Shown: in pieces, positions 12,037 through 64,000 of the stretch
Layout of the letters: each line of letters opens with the position of its first letter
Position numbering within the stretch: the first letter of the stretch is position 1
Assembly: GCA_054601695.1 (NCBI GenBank)
Contig: BAAHQB010000345.1
Span: 1 to 64,000 of the forward strand
Direction of reading: 5' to 3'
DNA length: 64,000 bases
Origin: Amorphochlora amoebiformis
Taxonomy: Eukaryota; Cercozoa; Chlorarachniophyceae
Program-made: the position numbers and the translations under genes
Notes under the pieces: generated by a model
Told to the model about the DNA's origin: nothing
Database searches by the model: none
What the model saw: the letters and a program-made list of their open reading frames with translations, nothing else

Positions 12037-13320
12037 CTGAGAGAAGTGCAGTACAAGTTTAGTGTTGGAGTGGGTTGGTGAGAGCAGTCAGTGTAGAAGA
12101 ACAACTGTAGAAGAACAACTGGATTCAAATCATAAAGACTGGGGCTCTGTCATCGTCAGCAAAACTTGCTGTGAGTACGCACGTATATGAGATAGTGTGT
12201 CGATAGCATGGGGTACTACCTGAGCAGCAACAGGGTTGTTAAATCGGGCCAAAGTCTGCGAAATGCATAACAGGATGAGAAATATCCAACTTGTGTTACT
12301 TTACCACGTTCTCGTGGCCAGATTTGACGATAGATGGTCTCTAAATGGAAGTTACCTGGTCGACATTGGCCTTCAACTGGCGCAAGCCCCCGAGGAGGGA
12401 TGCAAGGGAAAAACTCTTGGAGAGCGCGGTAGGCATAGGATGCTGGTTGTTTCGACACAGGGTGAAATCTGGCGAAAGAGGCGGGGAGTATAATATCTTG
12501 CATGTGAACAAAACGCTACCCGCGCGTGGCGGCATAAATTGGCCTGAGAGTTGTTAAAACCGACGCCGGCGACGTATTAATTTGGAAACGGGTATATATA
12601 CGTTCTAGACGTTGGGAGAGAGTTGGGGAGTTTCGCCAATATATGACCGGGCCGCGGGCCAGCGGCTATGTTGTTCCACGGCTACATGCGGTGGTATTAC
12701 TGACAACATTAGTGCTCGCATGCACTCGATCCATTCTATTAGGCTAGTCTAGTGGGCGAGGTCTGGAAAGGTCTAGTGTAGGTAAGTCCTGCTGGATCTT
12801 GGGCAACTGGAGGTACAGCTTAAGATTCCGATGGGAAAAGACTCCAACCCACTAGCGTACTCGACCACTGACATTTAGTTGAATTCAAACGAGAATCGCA
12901 TCCATGTTGTATTCTGGCCTAATAGTACCATTAGGGTCTACATTTGTTTTAGATGAAAGGCGATGTAATTGGTCCAGGTTGTCATAGTGCGGTCTCGCTA
13001 CTACGCTACCTTAGCGCGTTCCCGAATTTCCAATTCATCATCATTTAAGATTTTAAATCAAAACAGTGGAGCCACAGGAGCCGCCCTAGGCCATGGGAGA
13101 GCATACACCCACCAAATACAACTAAACAGTTTTGAAGACAGGATTCCATTGATAGGGCTCTTTTGTGTATCCTGGAATCTCCCCTCCCACGTCTTACTCT
13201 CGCATTATCCGACTCACTCAGAGAATGTGCGATATCTCTCGATGATGAAATGACCGACAACAGAAAACACTAACCTATTTCATACACTCAGAAACCGAAT
13301 TGTGCTGCAACTATGCTTGT
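12037..13320. other. Unique sequence, no gene recognised
   Basis: About 1.3 kb of ordinary-composition sequence. A direct repeat of GTAGAAGAACAACTG lies at about 12,091-12,122. Short open frames exist on both strands but none has family features or convincing splice signals. Confidence 0.6.
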
Positions 13321-13327
13321 GTATAAA

Positions 13328-13328
13328 C

Positions 13329-13371
<43 letters not shown>

Positions 13372-13374
13372 CAA

Positions 13375-13460
<86 letters not shown>

Positions 13461-13490
13461 TTATATGTGTGTATATATATATATATAGTA
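13328..13490. repeat. (TA)n microsatellite
   Basis: TA arrays. A (TC)n tract follows at 13,590-13,626. Confidence 0.95.
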
Positions 13491-13499
13491 CATATATGT

Positions 13500-13592
13500 C
13501 ACCTCCATTGAGGTCTCCATCGCAAACTTGTGAGCCTGTTACAACTGTTACAACTCGATGAGTCCATCATATAAACCATCGTTCACAGCTGC

Positions 13593-13631
<39 letters not shown>

Positions 13632-14160
13632 CTGTCCATAGTACTCCATACCTATTTTCTTCAGGCGTATTGTCTGATTGTCTGGAGGTCGTTGGGTTGA
13701 TCGACGGGCTGTTGTTGTGTTGATCTGAAGGGCTGTTGTCGTGTTCAGCAAACAGAAACGACGCTCACATCTTTGTTCTAGTAGAAGCTCGTGCTTCACA
13801 TTCCACAAGGCCCTCGGAGCGTTTGTTGTGATTGTGGTGGTATTTGAGACTCTAAACTGTTAGTGTTGGAGCGGATGACAGACACGTTAGCGTAGGCTTT
13901 GCAGAAAAGCTGTGATACCTTGCTTCCAACCGCATGAATGCACAAGCATCCTAAGTATCACTTCTTTCCCGCTGCCGCGTGAATGGGACCGCCCTTTTAC
14001 AAGTATCAACACCCCAAATCTTTTTTATATGGCCGAAATTATACATTATTATTCAGTATTCTGTATCTTTTCGGCGAATGTCAGCTAAAAATTGAAGTCG
14101 TGCGGACATGATGACTCATTGATGAGGTGACATTGAGGTCCCGTTAACGGCCAAAATGTA
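13500..14160. other. Unique sequence, no gene recognised
   Basis: Short degenerate repeats of the GGGCTGTTGTTGTGTTGATC type lie at 13,690-13,745. Otherwise nothing is seen. Confidence 0.6.
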
Positions 14161-14960
14161 TGTAGGGAGTAGATGATGAATGAGGTTATGAGTCTTAGGT
14201 ATGAGTGGCAGTCAATGCATGTACTACTCATGTACTACCTACCCTCCTTACGACAAACACGAATGTGCTTGCCTTATCACTTTGTGTACAATATGCTGTC
14301 ACTACGACTGCTACTTACTCATGTGCTATATAGGCTCATGAGTTTGAATACAATAAACTGTCACTACGACTGCTACTCATGTGCTAGGATGGCGACATCT
14401 CAATACTTGGTACATACATTGCGCATAATGTATTAGTATCCCAACATGCTGACATACTCTATGATATATGCCGACATCTATACTTCCTACATGAAAATAC
14501 TGTATTCGTGTCTCAACATACTCTATAATATATATACCAGACATTTCAATACTTGCTACCTCATGACTTTGTATACAATATACTGTCTAGACTCTAGAGA
14601 CTGTGACTAAGACTGCTACTCATCTAGACTCATGTGCTAGGCTCATGGCTTGTATTCAATATATATACTGTCACTACGACTGCTGCGTATGTGCTAGGCT
14701 CATGACTTTGCATACAATATACTGGCACTACGACTGCTTCTCTTGCTAGGCTCACGACTTTGTATGTATACAATACACTGTCACTAGACTCACTACGACT
14801 GCTACCTTAGTACTTCTAGACTTACTCATGTACTAGGCTCATGAGTCATGAGTCATGAGTCATGACTTTGTATACAATACTAGCAATATACTGTCAATAA
14901 GACTGCTAGTCACGTGCTAGACTCATGACTTTGTATACAATCTAGACGATATACGGACCA
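14160..14960. repeat. Degenerate ~70-80-bp tandem repeat
   Basis: About ten diverged copies of a unit containing ACTCATGTGCTAGGCTCATG, TTTGTATACAATATACTGTC and ACTACGACTGCTAC. TCTAGA-type insertions separate later copies. Confidence 0.75.
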
Positions 14961-14988
14961 TAATATACATACTAGACATATATATATA

Positions 14989-15035
<47 letters not shown>

Positions 15036-15445
15036 ATACACCCACCCACACACACACATAGTCTAGAGACTCTAGACAGTCATGTTCGGAAAGTAGTACA
15101 ATAGTAAGTTATCAGTAACAATCTAGACAATACTAATTTGCAATATTAACATCATCTAGATCATAATAACATGTCTAGATTTACTAGATTCTTCTAGTGT
15201 TGTACACATGACTTTTTAAGTTTTTTTCAATATTAAGGTAGAAATTCGCAGTTTTACATATTCCAAAAATACCTAGAATACTAATCTAGTATTAGCTAGA
15301 CAAGACGTACTCTTGAGAGATCGGATGTACTACAATCTCAAGAATCTAGACAATCGAAAACACATTGCAACATTACGGATGTGACTTGGATATGTATGTA
15401 ATATCTAGAATATGCTAGTATGCCAGATCATGCGGATTCATGTAG
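14570..15445. other. CTAG-rich island
   Basis: TCTAGAC, CTAGACT and related words recur far above expectation. TA arrays lie at 14,980-15,036. The island is in the 3' direction from the adhesion-GPCR gene on the minus strand. Confidence 0.75.
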
Positions 15446-15589
15446 TATATACATGCACTAGTATAGGGGAAAATTGCTAAAGCTCTCGATCGATGTCACC
15501 GATTGTGTTCTAGTGTTATTGCCTTTTGAGTGCTAGCTTGTACAAAGTTTTGCTACCGATTACCTGGCTTCCGATGGGGAGCTGTAGAA

Positions 15590-16640
<1,051 letters not shown>

Positions 16641-16666
16641 TATGTATATTAATAATACATATATAC

Positions 16667-22759
<6,093 letters not shown>

Positions 22760-24060
22760 ATATCTACCCGTTTCCGAACTGTTCCCTGACCACCACCCGC
22801 CTTACAACAAAGCCACTTCAATTCCTTCAAGCTGCGAAGTTTTCGCTCGGTCCACCGAGTAGTACTATGCTGGCACCAACAACCCAAGGTCAATTGTCAC
22901 CCTGGGCTCACCCACCAGCGCACGTTTCGGAGCACCTCAATCTCGACAGTGAACGGAGACGAGAACTTATCTTTGCATTACATCACATTAACACTGATTG
23001 TGATGGATATTAGCACGAGTTATTACAGTCTAATTAGACATCTACCTCGTGACTCGTGAGTCGTGCAGTGTCACACTGTCACCGGAGCACCACTCCCTCC
23101 TCCGGTTCGGTTCCTCGGAACTTCCGCGGAACTTCCTCCCCCTCCCACGTGAGTCCGTGAGTCTGGGTTACGTTAACAATTCTTGCTTTAAATCCATCTA
23201 TCCTATGCACTGGATGCTTAACGACTGCATTTTCATAAACACCTCAGCCACGCATTATCACAAAAAAGTGCACAATCCGTCCGACTGTACACGTGGATAC
23301 ACGATCCCGTCCGGTCGATTAGAAACACGTGGATACACGATCCGTCCGATTATAAGCACGTGAATCATCCGTCGCATTCCTTTGTACCTCTTCGCCTGCT
23401 AGGCGGCTACCACTGTATCCCTCGAATCACACACCAAGTGGAATCGCTACGATTCGGAACCTACACACATTCGAATCACACACGATCTGGACGTGTCAGA
23501 CCGACACTTGGAATCGACCCTAACCGTCCATTCCACTCCCAAGTTCGAGTGATATGGCACTTCATAATGAATCCAACCACCCGAATCACTCAACGATCAA
23601 CCTCAGATCATATATATATATATATATATATATGTATATTTTTATACACACACATATATATTTATATATAATATATATTTATACGTTACATGTAGATCTA
23701 ACGCAAGGAGGTTTGGTCAGATCCATCGTGCTCCGTAGGACCGTATCGTAAAATAATTCAGATAATTTGTCGGCTCGGGGACTTGGGTGCCGGTTACAAT
23801 CCAGAAATGCATGCAGTAATCTAGGGTTGTATGTGGGAGCATGTGCATGTGTGTGTGTGTTTTTGTAGTGTAAATGGTAAGGTACGGTTGGATGTCTCTG
23901 TGTTTGTGTTTGGGAATCTCTCACTTGGATGTGGGACTCCTTGTAAATGGTTGGATGTGGGAGTGCAAATGCTAAGGGAGGCTTGGATGTCCAGGTTGGA
24001 TTTCTTGTGCTTATAGGTCGTCTCTGTTGTCGGTGGATGGTCGTAGTCATACGTAATCAT
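22760..24060. other. Unique sequence with minor repeats, no gene recognised
   Basis: A 36-bp repeat with CACGTGGATACACGATCCGTC lies at 23,275-23,360. Short TA arrays lie at 23,608-23,690. Short frames on both strands show no recognisable domain. Confidence 0.6.
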
Positions 24061-24084
24061 CTGCGTGCCTCATTGTACTTTGTT

Positions 24085-24662
24085 CCATGTCTGATTCCAT
24101 GTCTGATTCCATGCCTAATTCCATGTCTAATTCCATGCCTAATTCCATGCCTAATTCCACATCTGATTCCATGCCTAATTCTATGTCTAATTCCATGTCT
24201 AATTCCATGTATAATTCCACATCTAATTCCATGTCTAATTCCGCATCTAATTCCATGGCTAATTTCATGTATACTTCCATGTCCAGTTCCATATCTAATT
24301 CCATGCCTAATTCCATGTCTAATTCCATGTATAATTCCACATCTAATTCCATGTCTAATTCCGCATCTAATTCCATGCCTAATTCCATGTATACTTCCAT
24401 GTCCAGTTCCATATCTAATTCCATGTCTAATTCCATGTCTAATTCCATGTATAATTCCACATCTAATTCCATGTCTAATTCCGCATCTAATTCCATGCCT
24501 AATTCCATGTCTAATTCCATGTCTAATTCCATATATAATTCCATGTATAATTCCTTGACTAATTCCATGTCTAATTCCATGTCTACCTCCATGTATAATT
24601 CCATATATAATTCCATGCCTAATTCCATGTCTAATCGGCCCACGTCTAATTCCATGTCTAAT
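24085..24662. repeat. 12-bp minisatellite (TAATTCCATGTC)n
   Basis: About 48 tandem 12-bp units with nested longer blocks (about 120 bp) that recur. It is open on both strands (Ser-Asn-Ser-Met on plus, Met-Glu-Leu-Asp on minus), as any stop-free 12-mer array must be. Not called as a gene. Confidence 0.9.
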
Positions 24663-25500
<838 letters not shown>

Positions 25501-25529
25501 CTTGTATGATGATGATAGTATGATCTATT

Positions 25530-25757
25530 GAAGTTAGTTATATTAGTTCTAGTAGTGTATGTATATAAGTCAGCAGAACACCTACTAGACCTATTGACCT
25601 ATTGACTAGATTCAGTCCGCATCCGCATCGCTTCACAAGTCGATATACAGATATATATCACGACTATCATATCATTCATATGCTGTATTTACTAGATTTT
25701 ATTTATAAGCCTATAACTATATATAGCTAGTTAGTATATGCGCTCATGATCATCTAG

Positions 25758-25816
<59 letters not shown>

Positions 25817-25876
25817 CTAGATAATATATATATATATATATATAGATATATAACTACATGTACACATATGTGTGTG

Positions 25877-25923
<47 letters not shown>

Positions 25924-26340
25924 AGATAATACTATATATATATACATATTTTTATAATGTCCTATATCAATATCTAGAATATATATTATGGTGTATATTT
26001 GCGGTACTGTATAACTTAGTCTAGCTAGATATCCTCTAGGGCATCTTATACTGGCATGTACATATACAATGTAGAACTAGACTCATGACAACTAGTACAA
26101 TGAGTACATACTCAGATACTGTACCTGAAACGGCATGAGCTTGATGAAATTGACTTAAGTCCAGCTGAGCCTAATCATCGGATTCAAGGTGGTAATAATG
26201 CAGATGTGTCTGTGTGTATCATGCATGTGGGGAGATGATCGGATGATTCGGACGATCTGAAACGTAGGCTAAAAGTTGTAAATTTTTGTCATCGAGTCTC
26301 CAGAGTCTAGAACTCGGACTAGTACATGTTTCATGCAGAT
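25530..26340. other. CTAG-rich island 3' of the phosphotransferase gene
   Basis: Many CTAG words (CTAGACC, TCTAGTC, CTAGATA) around TA arrays at 25,760-25,945. It lies immediately downstream of the phosphotransferase stop codon at 26,346. Confidence 0.75.
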
Positions 26341-26345
26341 GATGT

Positions 26346-30088
<3,743 letters not shown>

Positions 30089-30337
30089 TTTTCCGTGAGA
30101 GTCGTCAAGACGTACCTCGGCAGTGTCGGATAGTGACGGGATGAAAGGATTCGAAGAATCTCTGAGGATCTCTAATGGTATCCACCATCTCCGAGATCTC
30201 TCCGCGTGTTCCATCGAAAATAATTGTGCGCCACCGACACGGAGCGTTTGCCTGTGCTCGCCCTGCGTAGGACATCCGACCGCCCCACGGCCGAGCCAAA
30301 ACCCACGCAAGACGATAGAGGGCCCTCACAATCCAAA
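30089..30337. promoter_or_regulatory. Shared divergent upstream region (phosphotransferase/eRF3)
   Basis: The 249 bp between the two proposed start codons contains no microsatellite. It must hold the 5' ends of both genes, so a bidirectional promoter is inferred. No TATA box or other element is evident. Confidence 0.5.
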
Positions 30338-36628
<6,291 letters not shown>

Positions 36629-37680
36629 AGATCCACGAGTAGAGCTACAACTAACAAATCTAATCCAACTCATCATGATTTGATCCCTATGATCAAAAGA
36701 GTCAACCGCTTTGATCGAAGTTAAGAGGATATCTTGTAAAGAGGCGCAAGAGCCAAGAGAGGAGTCTAGGTTCAAATCAAGGCCGAATGGGACAGACATA
36801 AACATTCTAGACAACTACGAATTCATCTACGCAGCCACTAGAACCAGTGTTAGTTCTACTAGGTGTGCTGAATTATGTATCGGAGTCGGGATTTATAAAA
36901 TTCGATGCGTTGGCAATACATGTGGGGTATTCTAGTAATACCTAGACTCTAGACTCTAGGACACATGCTCATGAGTCATGTCAGAGATTCTATATATCTA
37001 GTCTCTAGAGTCTATTTTTGAACTCAAATTTACGAAAATTACTCACCGAGTCTAGAGAGTCCTAGACACTCACTACAAGTACGTATATAGTACTGTTTCT
37101 ACAATTGGTACGTTATAGACGTATAGATAACAACTAGCGTAATGATCATATATATAGCACAACGTTCCGATCGCAAACTATTCTAGAATCTAGAAGAATA
37201 TTATAGTAATACGTATACATAGTTTCACTCACTAGACTGGATCTAGTGGATACAGACTGATATAGTATCATAATAAGAAAGTTCAACTGTCTAGACTGTA
37301 CACGTGTGTATATACTAGATCCATACTCTAGTCTAGTAGTATCTCTAGTATCTATATATACAGAGTATATATATATATATAGCACGAATATTATGTACTC
37401 AGTGAGTCTAGTGCATGTGAGATACAGCTAGACAGCCGCAAACAAACTGGCATAATCATTCAACTCATAATTAGCTAGCTCCTAGAGCTCTCAACGCCGA
37501 TCATCAGTCTAATCAGCAGGCTTGGGCTAGTTAGATACCACACACAAGCTGCTCACTTCAAGTCACCCACGACGGTACCCACTCTGGCAGCCGGCCAGGG
37601 GGAATCGCAGGTACGCCCACAAGCTTGGACGCAATCTGAACCATGCCATCCATCACCATCGATCATTCATGTTGCATGCG
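36629..37680. other. 3' flank of eRF3, CTAG-rich island
   Basis: The 3' flank runs to about 36,930. At 36,935-37,460 CTAG words (TCTAGAGTC, CTAGACACT, CTAGTAGT) are strongly over-represented. 37,460-37,680 is unique sequence without a recognised gene. Confidence 0.75.
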
Positions 37681-37719
37681 TTAAGTTCAATACATACACA
37701 TACACATATATATATACAT

Positions 37720-38615
<896 letters not shown>

Positions 38616-38635
38616 ATACGTGGCAGCGAGATATG

Positions 38636-38826
38636 TTTGGCATGGTACCATTCAGTTTGGTATGTTTGGCATGCTATTTGGTATGTTTGCCATGCTATTT
38701 GGTATGTTTGCCATGCTAAAATTCAGTTTAGTATGTTTGGCATGCTATTTGGTATGTTTGGCATGCTACCATTCTGTTTGGTATGTTCGGCACATTACGT
38801 GGCAATTTGGTATGTTTGGCATCGTA
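38636..38826. repeat. ~21-24-bp minisatellite (TTTGGTATGTTTGGCATGCT)
   Basis: About nine units, each with the palindrome-like GGCATGCT. Confidence 0.85.
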
Positions 38827-39110
38827 CCAGGCTGTGAGTGTGGTATGTCTGTGATGGTTGGTGTGTGTTTGTTGTTACCCATATCCCGGTGCACATGAAG
38901 GAGATGTTGATGATGACGTTGAATAACACCACATTCAGAAACACGGCTAACCCCTTAGAAACCTACTTGGGCCATTACCAATCACATATGCTGCGACACA
39001 ACTGCTACGACACCATGGGCGACCCTATTGACTGGTGTCTCATGGTCAACCCTATTGACTGTCTGCCCTCATGGTGAAACAAACCCCTATTTGAGCGCTC
39101 GGATGGAATA

Positions 39111-39301
39111 TTAGTGTTTTGCCTGTAGTTTGTTCTGTAGGAAGGCTATAGCTTTGTTGAACATGGGAGCGACGGAAACAGCTAAGGCGAGGCGTACGGG
39201 GCGGAGGAGGTTTCCGACTACGGCGTAGATTCCGACCTGGACAATAACACACACAGAGAATGCTCTTTGAAAAACACGTAAACGAATATCTTAGAATGGA
39301 A

Positions 39302-39343
<42 letters not shown>

Positions 39344-39352
39344 TATTATGTC

Positions 39353-39414
<62 letters not shown>

Positions 39415-39991
39415 GCATATACACGTGAATGTATGTATACATGCATATAATATAATACAGTATCCTTATGAAAGCTTAACCTGAACGGCAACGAATTTGA
39501 GCCATTGTCCCTCTGCCAGAGGCGACAATCCTGTTTGCTTGCTAAAACTCGCCCAAGCGACTGCGGTAATCACTCCCACCTAACCCCAATAATACAGATA
39601 TAAACCAAGCAACCACAGACACAAGCACAAGTACACGCACAAGCAGCGCAGACACGCTTCCCCTTCTCACCCAAGTGTTGTCTTGTGTTGGCTATGAGTC
39701 ATTCGATTGTTGCCCTTGTTCGTGTGGGTCATTTTATTATGAGTCTAAGACTGTTGGTCGTGTTGGTGTATGTGTCTAGTTGACTTTTGGTCGTGTTGGG
39801 GTATGAGTTTAGTTGATTGTGCATGATGTTGGCATGAGACTAATTGACTGTTGGTCTGGTTGCTATGAGTGCAGTTGATTTCTGGTCGTGTTGGTATGAG
39901 TCTAGTGGACACTTTCGTCGTGTTTGGTATTTACATTGATGTTGGACACGAATCCGTACGAAAGAAGGCATCCTAACCCGAGGGCGGCCAT
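39111..39991 (-). CDS. Small two-to-three-helix membrane protein, plant/algal-type family
   Basis: Three exons joined in phase 0: about 39935-39991, 39481-39579 and 39111-39236. They give MAALGLGCLLSYGFVSNIN, then GLSPLAEGQWLKFVAVQ near the end of exon 2, then NLLRPVRLALAVSVAPMFNK and a stop. Exon 2 starts with the helix VGVITAVAWASFSKQ. The pattern LSYGFVSN...TGLSPLA.GQW...NLLRP.RLAL..S.AP.F matches my memory of a conserved plant/algal membrane family and loosely resembles FAM210/DUF1279 proteins. I cannot verify the name. The start at the Met of exon 1 (ACGCATGG) is tentative. In-frame coding continues upstream and an N-terminal exon, possibly with a transit peptide, could be missing. Intron 1 holds tandem TTGGTCGTGTTGGTATGAG units. 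Confidence 0.7.
39300..39415. repeat. (TA)n microsatellite in an intron
   Basis: TA array in the second intron of the small membrane-protein gene. Confidence 0.94.
39660..39925. repeat. ~45-bp degenerate repeat in an intron
   Basis: Five diverged units of GACTGTTGGTCGTGTTGGTA plus TGAGTCTAGTTGA, in intron 1 of the small membrane-protein gene and running up to its donor. Confidence 0.7.
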
Positions 39992-40039
39992 GCGTTTCTC
40001 CACACACAATACACCACAATCGGAAAACAGACGATGACA

Positions 40040-40330
40040 ACAACACACACACACAACACACACAAAACCAAAACACAAAAGCACACACCAAACCAACACA
40101 ATCACCTCTCATTACCTAATGGTTTCAAAGTAGACATATTGAAAAGTGACACATGAGGGTAGATGCGTAGGATATGATCTTAAGGTTAGTATGTTGTGGT
40201 TTAGACACCCTATCGAAGTTGATCTTAGGGTTAGTTAGTTGTGGTTAGATACCCTGTCAAAGCTTCCGCCTCCGCTGAGATACGTAAGTATTCGCTGCTT
40301 CATCGTCTTTCTGTAAAACTGCCCATAACT
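40040..40330. other. Unique sequence between divergent genes
   Basis: Contains (CA)n at 40,038-40,085 and a duplicated TCTTAGGGTTAGT segment. The plus strand has an excellent donor at 40,285 (GATAC|GTAAGT) after an open stretch (RYPVKASASAEI). It could be an upstream exon of the next plus-strand gene, but no phase-compatible join to 41,021 was found. Confidence 0.4.
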
Positions 40331-40344
40331 AAAAATATTCTATT

Positions 40345-40915
<571 letters not shown>

Positions 40916-41020
40916 TACGAAGATTGAGAGATTCGAGAGAAAAACATAGATGTGAGGCAGTTGGTTCCATGTAAACATAGATATCAGGTACGCTTGGTTT
41001 CATACTGTCATAGATGTCAG

Positions 41021-43164
<2,144 letters not shown>

Positions 43165-43685
43165 CTTGGTTATCTGGCTTGATTGTCTAGCTTGGTTGTC
43201 TTGTTAGAATATCTTGAGAAGAATATCGTTGTCTTGGTAGAATAATCTTGAGAAGAATCTAGAAAATGAAGCCAACACTTATTTTCACATGCACACTACA
43301 CGAGCACCAATTACACCACACGAGCACCTATTAGTGGATTTCATTTGGATCCTCGGGCCTAAAACCGCTAACCTGATGATGAGTCCAGATTCATTCGGAT
43401 TCGGGTGATAATATGGTCTAGATCTCGATACCTACATGTGCCGCACGGCGGAGGGAAATATTGGGCGATCATCACATGCACTGTGTACAGCAGCCCGTCG
43501 ACCGCACTAAGGGTCATCATAGGTTATCTTTCGAAGAACTTGAACATTAACGATTAATTAAATTTTTATTTCTACTGTTTTATTCACTGACTCGGAATCT
43601 CTCCGTAACAATCTAGACAATGTAAATATGCATCATGATATATATATATATATAAATATATGTATGTATATATATATATATAGTA

Positions 43686-43737
<52 letters not shown>

Positions 43738-43857
43738 AATATATAATATTATATATACTATGATATATATTTAAAAATATAATATATAATTATACATATA
43801 TATATAGTATATATATATTTTATTATATATATATATATATACATATATATTTATACA

Positions 43858-43902
<45 letters not shown>

Positions 43903-44030
43903 TAGATATATATACACAGTATAATAATACACTAGATATATATATATATATATATAATATAATATATATAATTATATATATATATATATGTGCTAGATAT
44001 ATAAAAATATATACACATAATTATAAGTTA
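43165..44030. other. Intergenic: unique sequence and (TA)n
   Basis: A CTTGGTTGTCT/AGAATATCTTGAGAAG tandem repeat lies at 43,165-43,262. Unique sequence runs to about 43,630, then TA arrays to 44,000. No gene is seen. Confidence 0.75.
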
Positions 44031-44565
44031 TATAACGTCTAGAACGTGGTATCGGTAGCATGTCTAGTACTACCTAGACTACTAGACTAGATCTAGACTA
44101 CACTTGCTCTATAGAGCTAGTGAACTATTCTAGTATTGCATTTTTCCTAGATATCATTGAATGATTGAAGTAGTCTAGAGTTATCTAGTTATATACTAAT
44201 CTAGTCACTTGATCAAGTGCCGCAACTTCTAATAACTAGACTTATACTAGTTATAGTCACTGTAATATGTACTATCTAGACTATGTAGCTACTAGCTATA
44301 GGTTAAAAAACTTAGAATACTCTAGTACTGGCTAGCTACAACTAGACTAGCTACTCATGAATAGTACCACTGGATAAATACTAGAAATACTAGAAATAAT
44401 CTCTAGAATCTATCTGTCTCAAGTCTAGAAGTATCTCCTAGATCTCTGCCAATGATCTACTAGATCTATTTCTCTAGTCTCAAATCATAGTGTGATCGCA
44501 ACTTGATACGAGTGATAACAACCTACACAACATCTAGATAACATGGGATTAAAGCGTAGCTAGTA
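44030..44565. other. CTAG-rich island between convergent genes
   Basis: By eye about 28 CTAG in 530 bp, where about 2 would be expected. It sits between the 3' ends of the membrane-protein gene (plus) and SPT6 (minus). It holds no microsatellite and no open frame of note. Confidence 0.8.
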
Positions 44566-44667
44566 ATGGTGACTCTGAATGCAAGCCAAAGTAGCTGAGT
44601 ATCCGTGGTAGATTTTCGATGCTTCTAGGTACTTGATGGGCCAGGTGGCGGTGATCTAGGTGATGGT

Positions 44668-64000
<19,333 letters not shown>

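Overview
Eukaryotic nuclear DNA, most likely from a microbial eukaryote (alga or other protist). Signs of this are spliced genes encoding eRF3, SPT6 and a CDP-alcohol phosphotransferase, an interstitial TTAGGG-type telomere tract, a tyrosine-recombinase mobile element, a large satellite, and (TA)n microsatellites that fill most introns and intergenic space. One three-exon membrane-protein gene resembles a family I associate with plants and algae, but lineage cannot be fixed from the window.

Layout. 0.4-1.6 kb: tyrosine recombinase ORF with a perfect 37-bp inverted repeat behind it. 2.8 kb: candidate intron-bearing tRNA. 3.4-8.2 kb: hairpin array, minisatellites and a satellite of seven ~0.45-0.54 kb monomers in a three-monomer higher-order pattern. 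8.2-16.6 kb: microsatellites, minisatellites and a gene for a 10-residue repeat protein (minus strand, 11.1-12.0 kb). 16.7-22.8 kb: adhesion-type GPCR (minus). 22.8-26.3 kb: minisatellites. 26.3-30.1 kb: choline/ethanolamine phosphotransferase, five exons (minus), divergent from eRF3, ten exons (30.3-36.6 kb, plus), with about 250 bp between the start codons. 39.1-40.0 kb: small membrane protein (minus). 41.0-43.2 kb: unrecognised three-helix membrane protein (plus). 44.7 kb to beyond the right edge: SPT6 on the minus strand in at least 29 small exons. Its last exon appears to add a Tudor domain and an Arg/Asp-rich tail.

Gene models were built by hand from family conservation, reading phase and splice sites. 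eRF3, the phosphotransferase and all but one stretch of SPT6 join in consistent phase. Two themes run through the window. First, many introns carry tandem copies of a neighbouring splice site plus the edge of its exon, next to microsatellites. Second, regions just 3' of genes are strongly enriched in CTAG. The 5' splice sites are also unusually loose: about 12 of roughly 45 introns start GTC and two appear to start GC.
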